Of a stretch of DNA of 64,000 nt, positions 11,505 to 22,538 are shown one piece after another. Numbering within the stretch: position 1 is the first letter of the stretch; each line of letters begins with the position of its first letter. Source of the stretch: Fragilariopsis cylindrus CCMP1102 (Eukaryota > Bacillariophyta > Bacillariophyceae > Bacillariales > Bacillariaceae); NCBI GenBank assembly GCA_900095095.1, contig FMBT01000342.1, positions 124,001-188,000 of the forward strand, in the 5' to 3' direction. The position numbers were made by a program, and so were the translations under genes. Below the pieces are notes generated by a model, which saw only the letters and a program-made list of their open reading frames with translations, had not been told where the DNA came from and did no database searches.

Positions 11505-12565
11505 GGTCGAAACGCGTGATATTATGATGTAAAAGTAGCAGCAAATAATGTTATTATGAGTACAGCAAACATTTCGTGTGAGAATCGTAAGAATAAAAAG
11601 GTTATTTTCAGAATGGCGGCTCTCAGCAAAGGAATACCGACCGCAAGTGCACACGTAAAAAACTTCCAAAAAATATTCGTACCAAGGATTTCTAATACCA
11701 GCTCTGGTGCATCATCAAATTTTGTTGTCGACGCTTCATTATTATTACTATTATCTTCGTCGTTGTTTTCGTCCGGGATAATTCGTTCGCATGCCATAAC
11801 GTTGAAACCTCTAGATGCAAGTATTTGTCCAACCGCCTTCCAATGGTCAACATTTGGTCCAAGCAATATAAAATTCAATTGCGCATCGTCCGTCGCCTGT
11901 GGTGAAGATGGATATTGATGTCCTCTACTTCGGGATTTTCCAAAGTATTGATAGACAACTGGCGAATGATTTTTGTTGTGTTGAACGTTGCGCTTATTAT
12001 TACTACTAAATCTATTGTAGACACCACTGGAGGCTACGTCCTCGCGATTCTCTCCACCTCGTAGTACGAGCACTTGGTTATATTCATAAAATCGAGAAGA
12101 AGGTAGCGACCGGCATCGCATAGTAGTAGTAGTAGTAGTAGTATCTCTATGAGAAATAATATCGAACCATCGTCGTGGTGAAAAACGCTGCTGATCTTTC
12201 GAACAAGAATCTGTAGGCGTCCGCCGTCGATTAAGCGATGATCGACGTCTTTGTTTTTCAAATCTTTCGTTATCAATCTCACCAAGGACACTCATCACGT
12301 CGTCGTTATTGTTGTTTTCCTGATAACGACGGTTGTTATCATACTGTGATGATCGTTGATATTTTTTTCGATCGAATAAAAAGTGCCGCGTGTGGCGTGC
12401 AACAGCTCCATTAGCAAGACGACAAGTAGTTCTCGTTGTGGCAATAAGGACTACAAAAATAAGATGAGTGACTTCTATAAATCGTTGTCGTTGACATTGT
12501 CGCTGTCGTCGTCGCTGTTTTTGTCGTCGATTAATCCCACCACTCCCATCGTCACCGGAAATCAT
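10370..12565 (-). CDS. Alpha/beta-hydrolase-like protein with signal-anchor N-terminus
   Basis: Two exons, 12565-11683 and 11424-10370, joined G|GTACGA...ACAG|AC, give 645 residues. The N-terminus is Gln/Arg-rich, with a hydrophobic stretch near residues 30-48 (FIEVTHLIFVVLIATT) that could be a signal anchor or signal peptide. From about residue 225 the sequence resembles an alpha/beta-hydrolase core: LNFILLGPNVDHWKAVGQIL, then after the intron WEKAVLVGCDNDGLLAVESA and PERVAGLILCGD, which match strand-elbow-helix and the next strand. The elbow usually reads G-x-S-x-G; here it is G-C-D-N-D, so Asp replaces Ser and the second Gly is missing. The C-terminal 60 residues are very acidic. Function unknown; it may be catalytically dead. 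Confidence 0.65.
11471..11501. repeat. CA dinucleotide repeat in hydrolase-like gene intron
   Basis: About 15 CA units in the intron between the two exons of the alpha/beta-hydrolase-like gene. Confidence 0.95.
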
Positions 12566-13632
12566 AATTCAGTTTTTTTTAAACAAATATTGGAAAAGGT
12601 GTACTGTATTTTTAATATAACATCAAACGGAATATCGCACAAACTAGTATGTCGTGTTGTGACAGATTCTGTTAAAATCAGTTTGTGCATCAAAGGTTTT
12701 GATTGATGTTATTTCAAATTATTGGTTTGAAGTGTCAAGAATGAAACAAAGAGATTCATTCAGTTCATAGTTCAATTCAATTCAATTCAATTCAATTCAA
12801 ATCAGTTATTCAGATCCTCGATTGTACACGATTAATTGATGTCTGCACGCCAACCGCAAAAACAGTTTCCAATACGCACTCGCAACTTTGACCGTATGTA
12901 ACTTTGGGGCTATTATGTCTTAGGTGGTAAGTAGACGAATCTCCATTTAACAGAGACATGGATGGACATCTTAGCTATAAATAACTGCTCGTGTGTCTGT
13001 TTCAACTTGAAGCAAGATAGTCGTTCGCGAAAAGTGGATTCGCGCAATCAATAGTACACTACAGTACAAGTACATACAAAATAAATCATACTTCCTCCAG
13101 CGAACGCAAACTTGCTGTGCGCTATTGTGAGTAATTTTTACACCATAAAAGCGTAGAGAGTGATTCGAAATCTCGAAATCTTCAAAATATCATTTTATTT
13201 TTTAGTTTCCTGTCGATTGGATAGATTTTAGCAACGATTTTAAGGGTTATCGAGGCTTTAGTGCGTCTTAATTTTTCTCGCAAAACCTTGCCCTAAGTTT
13301 GCGTTCGCTGGAGGAAGTACCTTCTTTAGTGATAATAATTACACCGGTGGAACGTGGCGAAGACTGAATGGATACTATTATGATCTATGACTTCATTATT
13401 TATTTTGTCATTCATTATTTATTGATAATCCCATTTCGACTTGGCGAACAAGACACTTTCGACATAAAATTGTAGATGCCATACAGTGAAGGTAACTTAG
13501 AAAGACAAGATTGTTCCTATTTTTCCTACTTTTTTTTCCTAAAACATAATTTTAAAAAGTCCTCCTTTTTAAAAACATACTACGTAATCGAGAGTGAGTC
13601 GAGTCAACTTGTGTCATCAAGTCGAAACAATA
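12566..13632. promoter_or_regulatory. Upstream region shared by hydrolase-like and multi-Ubl genes
   Basis: About 1.07 kb between divergent starts. It contains an AATTC pentanucleotide run near 12772-12800 and the MITE at 13091-13317. Both promoters should lie here, but I cannot place them. Confidence 0.4.
13091..13317. mobile_element. Stowaway-like MITE (mariner type), 227 bases
   Basis: A non-autonomous element with perfect 23-base terminal inverted repeats: CTTCCTCCAGCGAACGCAAA plus CTT at 13091-13113 and its reverse complement at 13295-13317. The element is flanked on both sides by TA (13089-13090 and 13318-13319), the target duplication of Tc1/mariner transposases. The start CTTCCTCC resembles the Stowaway end CTCCCTCC. 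The interior has no ORF. Perfect TIRs suggest a recent insertion. Confidence 0.85.
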
Positions 13633-16600
13633 ATGGAATGTCTTCCAATCCAATCACACATTTATATTCCAGAAAATAAAGTATCTGCATGGGTCAGTAA
13701 AAAGGAGGATGGGAACGTCATTACAAAAGATAAATCCAAGGAGTATCAGGGTGTATGGGTCGTTGAAGGTTATTCCATAGACAAGAAGAAGTCATCAACG
13801 GAGGTTTGGATATTTCGTGACGATGATGTATTAGGAATTGATCGTCGTGTATTAGAAAATAATCCCCTTCAGGGTACATGGGGTTATGCACCCAACGTGA
13901 GAAATGTTCGAAAAGCTGAACCACATGATATATGGTTCTTTCCACCAAAATCAGCAAAATGTAAGATTCCTGTGGGGATGCAGGAATATATTCATAAGGG
14001 TATTTGGATCAAGCCGACCTTTAAACGTAATTTTAGTCAATTAGAAAGTAACAGTACTGGATTTATGACCGTGTCGGGGAACATGAAGATAGCCAAAGGT
14101 GAACGTCATTCTATTGCTGGGAAATGGAATATGTTGGGATTCAACGACGATGTCGTTCGGGGCAAGAAAAAGAAAAAAGACGACGATGACGGTAGTAAAG
14201 GACCGTATGAAATTTTTGTCAGGAAACCCAGTGGCGTACGATTTCCAATAAAAGATGTCATTCCGGGCAATAGAATTTCTCTGATTAAGAAAAAGATATA
14301 TAAGGAGCATGGTATACCTATTGAAGAACAACGATTGTCCTTCAATGATGTTCCTCTCAAGGATGAAAAGACGGTAGTTGGGTCAGGTATTAGGAATGGA
14401 AATACTATCGATCTGGGAGAGATGATAATATATGTTCGAAATCTAAAGGGGAAAAGTACACATTCAAGGTAGATCCCGATGAATTAGTAGAAAACGTAAA
14501 AAAAATGATTGAGATACGTGAGGGTACTCCTGTAAGTGAGCAACAGTTATATTTTAATGAAACGAAACTCGACGACGACGGCAAGCCAATATTACATTTC
14601 AATATAAAACACAAAAGTATCTTGCATCTGGACGAGGAACCAGAACCTCCTTCTCCAAAAGATAAAAGAAAACCTCTGAAGGAAAAGACGAAGTCTCCAA
14701 ACAGAAAATCTACAACCCAGAAAGCTAAGTATAAGCCTGATCCTAAAGTCTCAAATCCTCCCACATTAGAACTTCCACCCGAACCTGAGAGTTTCGAGGT
14801 AAAGACACCAGATGGACGATCTTTCTTTTTCGATTTTGACCCCAACAAGGATACAATTGACAGTCTGAAAAGAAAATTGCTAAGACTGTCCAGCTCCCAG
14901 TAAAAGACCTACATCTGACTGACGACAATGATGAGATAGTAGATCCCAATAGCGCACCTTTAAGAGGTGCTGTCTTTGATGTTGCCCCACAGATTGAAGT
15001 TGTATTGCCACACACAACCAAAAAGATTATATTGTCTGTGCTACCAAAAATGACAGTAGAAGATCTGAAAGATGTGATTGAAGAGAAAACTGGCACTCCA
15101 AAGGCAAAGCAACGCATTTTCTTCTTTGACAGTGAAGGTAATGAATTGGATGACAGCGCTTCAATTAAAAAAACAGGAATTGGACAGGGCTCGGTATTGG
15201 AGGTACGACCCGAACCTGAAAGTTTCGAGGTGAAGACACCAGACGGGAGATCTTTCTTTTTCGATTTTGACCCCAACAAGGATACATTTAACAGTCTGGA
15301 AAAGAAAATTGCAAAGACCATTCAGCTCCCAGTGAAAGACCTACGTCTGACTGATAGCAATGATGATTTAGTAGATCTTGACAACATCAAACCTGTAAGA
15401 GGTGCTATCTTTGATGTAGCTCCACAGATTGAAGTTTCATTACCACACACAACCAAAAAGATTAGATTGTCTGTGCTACCAAAAATGACAGTAGAAGACC
15501 TGAAAGATGTGGTTGAAGAGAAAACTGGCACTCCTAAGGCAAAACAAAGAATTTTCTTTCTTGACAGTGAAGGTAATGAATTGGATGACAGCACTCCTAT
15601 GAAGAAAACAGGAATTGGACAAGGTTCGGTGTTGGAGGTACGTCCACTCGAAAGTAAGCCAAAGGAGATCACGATCAAGGATTCTACAGGCAGGATATTT
15701 AAGTTTTTCATAGACTCAGATGAACCGATAAAGAAGCTCAAGAAGAGAATCGCGAAAAAGATTGGAATACCTCTCGGCGGATTCACATTAAATGATAAAG
15801 ACTGGGATGACGATGATGAAATTGGATCTGATGACGCAGGACTCGTACGTGCAGCAAGGAACGGAGGCGTCCTTGTATTAGATGTACCAGAAGTAGAGAA
15901 CGCTCCTACAAACTCGGAAAAAATTGACCTAAACATACTGCCAATTCGTGATGTGAAGAACGTAGAAAATGAAATCGATCAACCTATGTCTATCTGTGTG
16001 AATGTACCTTCAAGGAAAAAGCCAGTACGATTTGCTGTGGATCCTAGTGATACCATACGTAAGATAAAGCGACGGGCCTTGAAAAAGATCAAAAAGAATA
16101 AGGGTGAGTCAGCTCGTGATTACTGTCTAGTAATTGGTGGTCGGGAGCTTGACGACGGTGAAACGTTAGAAAGATGCAAGATTCAACACGATGCTCTACT
16201 TTCACTGGAAGAATTCAAACTTCGTATCATGCATTGGTCCGGTAAAATAATTGATCTCGATGGTGTTACACGACATAATACTGTCGCTTCTTTGAAGAAG
16301 CAAATATGCCGGACGGAAGGCATACCCTTGAATGAGCAAAGGTTATCCTTATATGGTCGACGCCTAGAAGACAAGGAAACAATGGAAGAGGTGAAGCATA
16401 AGACAATACTTGTGCTGGAACCTTTAGATGCTGATATTGATGTAACAGAAGCAGGGAAAACGTCTGCGAAAAAGATGAAAATCAAGAGGTTTAAATCTGG
16501 AGATTACAATGAAATCTGGCCAGTTATGCCTGACTGGAAACGACGGATATTCTTTTTCGACAACGATGACAAGTTCGATGCACATATTGATTTATTTTGT

Positions 16601-18123
16601 TGTATAGGTTCGACGGGAGAGAAAATTTTGCTTGACAACATTCATCCGAACACAAAGGTTGCTGAGATCAAGAGTAAAATATGTGCACTTAAAGGAATCA
16701 AGAAAAAGAAACATACGCTTAAGTTTGATGGGACCCTTCTTGACGGAAGAAAAACGTTGCGAGAACAGAGCGTTCGGCATAGGTCGATCTTGGTCTTTGA
16801 GTCACCAGCAGTCTTCATTGCTGCTCCTACGTTGGAAAAACTGAATGGTATTTTTGAGATGCTTCCAACAAGAATCGTTCACAATATTAATATAACAGTA
16901 AAGCACTGGAACGGTGACACTTTCACACTCCATCCTGCTCCAAACGATTACATAGGTACGTTATTTATCGACCCATTGTCGTCATTGTTATTGATTCTAC
17001 AACGCTGGGCTTTTCCACATTTTGTTCCTCACATTCTTCTGATATCATTCATTTATTTGAAGATGACGTGAAAGACGCAATTTGTAAAATTACAAATATT
17101 CCAAATGAACAGCTTCGTCTCTTGTTTCAGGGTCGGTTGACCTGTGACGATATGAATAATCTAATGGAACAGAACATTGTTGAGGGTTCAGTTTTGGAGT
17201 TAGAACCGATGCGGATACTTCTCGAGCTTCCGACGAAGACCAAACTGGTGTCTATTAACGTAGAGCTCGACCAAACGTTATACGATGTCAAGAAGGTTAT
17301 TGTAAAGATGACAAAAATTGCTTTGGATTCCCTTTGCATTATGTTTGGTGGAGTTGAGCTTGACTATACAAAGACGCTATCCGACTATGGTATCGAACAT
17401 GAAGATACGCTACGTATCGAGACCTTTGAGATCAAGATATTGCAATGGTCTGGTGAGATGTTCACCCTTAACAGTGTGGGTCCAAATGATACGACGTATG
17501 AACTGAAGAATAAAATCGCTGATTCGAAGTCTTTTCCTCCCAGGCAACAAATAATTAGTCTCAAAGGGCAGATTCTTAATGATGTGCTAAGACTGAAGGA
17601 TCAAGGGATTAAGCATAGATCTGTCTTGATGCTAAATCAGCAAAAAGGAAAGCGTACGTTACCAGTGATTGAAAAGGTATCACTGTTCCTTTTCAAAAGT
17701 GGAACAGATGGGGGTAAAGAGGGAAATGATACAAGCTCAACTCTTTCCTTCGATGATTTATCTTCTGAAAGCTCGCATCAATCGCTGACCAATAAGAGAG
17801 CAACTACACACGACTCCAAGGTTGCTAAGAAGAAGAAATCTGATAGAGATAACGGTGGTTCGGGTAAAGGAACTAAAAGTTCGTCCTCGCGCTCCAAGGA
17901 AAGAGAGTCTTCGAAAGAAAAGAAGAAAAAGAAAGATAAGACTGTCAGAACAGAAAAACCTTCGAAGAAAAAGAAACAAAGAGCAAAAGATAATGGAAGT
18001 CCCGGTACTGTAACTTCGAAGAAAAAGAAAAAAGCAGCAAAATATATTGAAAGTCCAGGTACTGTAACTTCGAAGAAGAAGAAAAGAAAACCAACAAAAG
18101 ATACTGGAAGTCCGCTACGATAA
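13633..18123 (+). CDS. Giant multi-ubiquitin-like-domain protein (about 13 Ubl domains)
   Basis: With one intron (16956-17062, G|GTACG...GAAG) and two one-base gaps near 14435 and 14868, the coding sequence gives about 1,461 residues. Residues 1-190 are Trp/Gly-rich (YQGVWVVEGYS, LQGTWGYAPN, HKGIWIKPTF, SIAGKWNMLG), of unknown fold. From about 14203 to 17640 come some 13 ubiquitin-like units, recognisable by the Lys helix (SLIKKKIYKEHGIPIEEQRL, SLKKQICRTEGIPLNEQRLS, VKDAICKITNIPNEQLRLLF) and endings such as HKTILVLEP and HRSILVFESP. None ends in Gly-Gly, so cleavage into free modifiers is unlikely; a scaffold or polyubiquitin mimic is possible. The tail is Ser/Lys-rich with repeated SPGTVTSKKKKK. 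Start chosen at the first ATG of the open frame. Role unknown. Confidence 0.8.
14781..15643 (+). repeat. Internal tandem duplication of a two-Ubl unit
   Basis: Copies 14781-15211 and 15212-15643 encode the same pair of Ubl domains (SFEVKTPDGRSFFFDFDPNK ... LPKMTVEDLKDV ... TGIGQGSVLEVRP). The DNA is nearly identical, so the duplication is recent. Period is 431-432 bases; the one-base difference is the frame gap near 14868 in copy 1. Confidence 0.9.
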
Positions 18124-19047
18124 CATAATATGAGGTCCAATACACCGCCCGATATCTCTCATGCTAGCCAGAATTTGAACCAGCTAGGGTACCTGATAGG
18201 CTCAAAAAACATTCCTGGCGATGAGTTGCGATCATAGCTAGATAATTATAAGCTAATAGTAAGAAAAATTGGTTTTGAAATAGTTGCAACTAATATATTG
18301 ATGTATTGATTGTATAAAGAGGAAACTGATAGTCATCTTTTTACTGTGTTGTCAAGACTCAAAATGTCTACTTCCTGATAACTCTAAGTTGAATTCATAT
18401 TTATCCAGTTTGCAATTGCTGCTGTCTATTTTTGGAATTTCATAATGGATTCTTACATTTCACTTCTTCAGTTGTTAGGATTTTTATGTTTGTGCTACTG
18501 CAAAATGATGCACAGTTGACCAAAGAAGTGGAAATAATTCAAGACACACTTGATTTTGCTCATATGTATTCAGAACTGAAGAAATGGCTATTACAATGGA
18601 AAACCGGTCATAGACACAGTATGAAACATTAAAAGAACTAGCTCAGGAGAGAAGCATCCCAATATGGAGACATTTTACAGCAAACAAACCGGCAAAAACA
18701 ACAGTGTTAAGGAAAGCAACCACTAGGCAATGTGATTTACCAAAGAAAATGTCAAACAATCCTCTCACAAATGTGTTCAGCAGGCTGAAAAAGAAACAAT
18801 CACTGAGCCAGGTAGTTGTAATAGTAGTACCACCACCTAAAGTAAAAAGGAAACCGAACCACCTACTAACACAGCTTTACACAAACTTAGGAAAATGACG
18901 ACCAACAAGTTGAGTGCAACCAGTAATAGATGTAGCAACACCAGTTATAGCAGATAGATTTGGCAATGCACCAATATAGTGGAACAATAATAATATAGAT
19001 TAACAAACGGCAGGTCAACCGCTGTCTTGCTAGCCTTTTTGAGACGG

Positions 19048-19474
19048 TGAGGAGCAAAGCGGCAGCTTTTAAATAACAAGTTATATATATGGTATATATA
19101 CAGATGCTTAATTAACTACTGTTCCACCCAAAAATTACATTGTGTGTATTATAATATTGCTTGTTTGTGTTAGATAAAAAGGGAATGAGCCAAAAAACTG
19201 CCTGGGAACCTACTGCAACTCATGCAATTCACGTGTTACTTGCTTGGAAAAATCCAGTGAAATATATGTACTCTTCTCAATGAAAATGCACATGATATGA
19301 AAATAATAGAGCTAGCAGCTGACCAAGTGCTACTTGCTGGGCAGCTCTCCTGTAGACTTTTTCACTTGCATATTGCAGCTTATATAGCTTGGACTGTAAG
19401 TATTATTAGCTGGGAATGCCCAAATCTTATCTACTATATAACTTGTTATTTAAAAGCTGCAGCTTTGCTCCTCA
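19048..19474. repeat. Inverted repeat pair, arms about 40 bases, span 427
   Basis: Left arm 19048-19088 (TGAGGAGCAAAGCGGCAGCT...) and right arm 19435-19474 are reverse complements with one mismatch, both including TTTTAAATAACAAGTTATAT. The space between holds no intact gene. It could be a non-autonomous transposon, but no clean target duplication was identified. Confidence 0.65.
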
Positions 19475-19512
19475 ACTTCTTAGAAAGAAGAAAAGTCAAC
19501 AGTCTACCCACC

Positions 19513-20067
19513 TACAAATCTTATCTTCTATGTCATCTGTCTTCTTGTCACCACTGGTGTTTCCGATTGATGGAGGTTTTTATGTAATGCTGGACTGTAC
19601 ATGTATCGGCGTGTGGTTTCATCTCTTGATATTGGAACTCTTGCATGAGTTGTACTAAGCATGTGTTCCATTAGATCTTTGATTGCTACATCATACTTGT
19701 GTCCATTACATTCATCTCACTATGTAGGGTGATTAGGTATGTATTGTAGTCCTCTTCACTGTACCTATTTATATTAATATATGCATAATCCTTGTACGGA
19801 TTATTTCCATCTTTTCAAGATACTGTCTTCCGAAGAACTGACTAGTAGTGCGTATATTTCCTCCTCCTGTGTGCCATCATATGGGAGAAATCCCATACGT
19901 ATCTGTCTGCCCTCCTTTGGTGGAGTCATCAGCCTTGTTTTCAATGTGCCTGTTTTTATTTTATTCAAACCACGTTGATTTTGTATGCAGTATGCAGTTT
20001 TATGTATGAAAAATCTTCCACCAAAGCAACCTCTATTGAGCTCCAGATGATAGTATGGCGGTATCAA
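19513..20067 (-). pseudogene. Decayed ORF of unknown family
   Basis: An 88-codon frame (20067-19801) reads LNRGCFGGRFFIHKTAYCIQ, then RLMTPPKEGRQIRMGFLPYD. Protein-like sequence continues downstream in other frames (RYSEEDYNTYLITLHSEMNV, then LMEHMLSTTHARVPISRDET) to about 19513. It appears broken about twice. Composition is protein-like rather than random, but I do not recognise the family. It may be a transposon gene, given the setting. Confidence 0.4.
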
Positions 20068-20379
20068 TATATAACACTACCCTGTGTAAATATGTCTAGC
20101 TACCTTAGTACGCTAGACTGGATTAGAAGTGTGAGCTTAGTCATTCACTAGTAGTAACTTGTAGTGTCCTACTCCTACAATATCAACATAATATATCCAG
20201 GCCAGCTTATATGACTCTTTTCAGCCACATCCTGTCATGTATACCTCCAACAACAATACAGAAGCATATCACTGACTCGTTATAAGTAAGATACTGTTTC
20301 AACAGCCAGCCCAGCAAAAAAGTAAGGGTATAGTAGTTCCTATTCTTTAAATTGCAAAGGAATTCCAGAGAGGGGACAA

Positions 20380-21038
20380 GGTCCAGTCCTAGGTAACTAT
20401 TGACTCGCGCAGAATATACTCATCGTGTCACCGCATCAAAAGTAGAAACAATGTGCACATTCACACAGTAATATTATTTATTCTTTCAAACAACAATAAC
20501 AACCAATCTATTGATTGATCAAACAATTGATCAATCAGTCAAATGAAGACAAGTTGATGACATCAAAATGGTGGGAGGGGAAATTGTACATGATGGTCCA
20601 TCCAGCGGTATGGAGGTGTGACTATTGTTCACCTAGTTGGAGTCGGTTCTTTGCCAACATATATCCGTTGATAATGGGTCCTCTTTTGAGCTCTTATAGT
20701 AAAAAGACCAGAAAGTTTATTAATATAACAATAGTAGTAGATTATAATACTGTACTATTTGTTTAGCTCATTGACACTCGAAATCAAATAATAGAGTATG
20801 AATACTCTACTATTTGATTTTTAATCCTCCTCTCTTATATGCACCTCTTCTGGCGATTCTGGCGATTTGAGATTGGCCTGCCAGCCCTATACAACCTCAC
20901 ATAATTTTCCCCAAATGACCATCAAATTCACTGGCTTGAGCTGTAAAATCCAGTTGCTCTGTTACATTCAGCGTGTATTTGCGCGCACATGATATTCAAA
21001 TCCTACTGGTTATGGAAATTCTTACCTAGGACTGGACC
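20380..21038. repeat. Short inverted repeat pair, 17-base arms, span 659
   Basis: GGTCCAGTCCTAGGTAA at 20380-20396 and its exact reverse complement at 21022-21038. Sequence outside the arms is weakly similar (GGGGACAA against GATGGG). This may mark the ends of an old non-autonomous element. No transposase ORF lies between them. Confidence 0.5.
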
Positions 21039-21734
21039 CCATCAGGGAGAAACTGGTCATCCAGTTTTGAGAAAGGGGGAGAGGGGGGTTCAAATTATTC
21101 AATATAATCAGTACTATTGAATTATTCGTACATCAAATTCTTTGGACTCACTTGAGTGAAAAGACGAAATTTGAAAAAGAGCAATTTAATTTGACTACAG
21201 TACTGAAAATAATACATGCTGGTGGTGGTGTAACCAAAGAAATGAAGTGACAACCTACTTTGAAAAAAGGGCTTCATAACCTGACGTGATCTTATAAATT
21301 GGTGAGACTACTGTACTAGATGATCACTATAGTTCTCTACAAATATATCTACTAGTTGAAGGTATTTCTATGTGACGAGACAGAGAGGCAATGCATTGAT
21401 GCGTGTAGTGGGAGACCATGCCAGAGAAGAGAGATGATAGCATGACGGACAACAGAAAAGACCACACAGCAGTACCAACTTTCTTCATAACAACACCAAC
21501 AACCACAAACATTTTATTTTGTATCATGAACTGGGAATATCGATCTCGTTCATAAGTTGTCCATCAATTATTACACTAATTGCAGAACTCTCCTTCTTTG
21601 CCATAAAGTGCTGCATACTGTACATACTACAACTCATACTACAACTATCATTGAAATTATCAGTTAAAATTGTTCAATAAACAGAAGTAGTAGTCCTACG
21701 AGGATTTTGCGTCTTAAAAAAAATTCACACGATA

Positions 21735-21953
21735 TCCATAATGATTTTTTTTCGACGCGCGACTCAAATGAAAACCGTATTTGGGTTTCATTTTAACGTG
21801 TGTTTTGGCGTGTTGGACTTTTTTGAACCAAAAAAAAAATAAGTCCCGCGTGGTCAAAAAAGTCCGACATGATAAACACGTGTTAAAATGAAACCCAAAT
21901 ACGGTTTTCATTTTTTTTAAAACTCACCCGCGGTTTTTATAAATCATGATGGA
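21735..21953. mobile_element. Foldback/MITE element with long arms, 219 bases
   Basis: Nearly the whole element folds on itself. Ends TCCATAATGATTT and AAATCATGATGGA are flanked by TA at 21733-21734 and 21954-21955. Inner arms of about 60 bases share ATGAAAACCGTATTTGGGTT and TTCATTTTAAC, separated by a loop of about 22 bases. TA flanks point to a mariner-type origin; the long arms fit a foldback element. It has no coding capacity. Confidence 0.75.
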
Positions 21954-22538
21954 TATAAAGCGATGAAAAAATTAAATGAATTTTGATCCAGTCAAATTTT
22001 ATTACTCAACGGTTTCGATCGTACTAATATTCACACGACTGGAATCTTACGAAAAATTAAAGATTTGATGTGTTGTTGTGGTGTGACCTAGAAGTATTGA
22101 GGAAAGAAAACGAAAATTCGAAATCGAACGCGTAAACGTACTACTAGTAGTCGTGGCTTAATGTCCTCATAGATTTCATTCATATCGCGAGCGGTAACAC
22201 AAACGATTTGTCATAAAAGCCGACAAGAATAAAGACATTATTACACCACACCTACCGAAACACAAGCAGAAGTATATCAGTAGAGCAACCATAATAATAG
22301 AATCTTCCCCAGAGTAGCATAAATAGAAGAGGGACATTTCCATTCTCGATATTATACTTCAGATAGCTTACCCACTACTGGCGGAGACATTAATTTTCGG
22401 ACATAAATATTATCGGGAACGAAAATAAATACTAAATTTACGAAAAGAAGTTTAAAAAGACATCATAAAGTAATTGACAAGAGCAACAACAGCAACAAAC
22501 AAAAACGACAACATTAACAACAGTAAAGTAAAATCATC

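Larger units (their letters stand above)
18124..22538. other. Gene-poor region of about 4.4 kb with decayed ORFs and inverted repeats
   Basis: No intact gene can be supported between the multi-Ubl and FAIM-like genes. A frame at about 18640-18898 reads AQERSIPIWRHFTANKPAKT then VPPPKVKRKPNHLLTQLY and looks like decayed coding sequence of unknown origin. A second decayed ORF lies on the minus strand at 19513-20067. Three inverted-repeat structures (19048-19474, 20380-21038, 21735-21953) and a short hairpin (about 20782-20821) suggest a graveyard of small DNA transposons. The last 500 bases should hold the promoter of the gene starting at 22539. Confidence 0.6.

Noticed and set aside
18160-18230. 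tRNA-like T-arm (GGTTCAAATTC on the minus strand)
   Set aside because: The stem after the loop does not pair, and no D-arm, anticodon arm or acceptor stem can be drawn.
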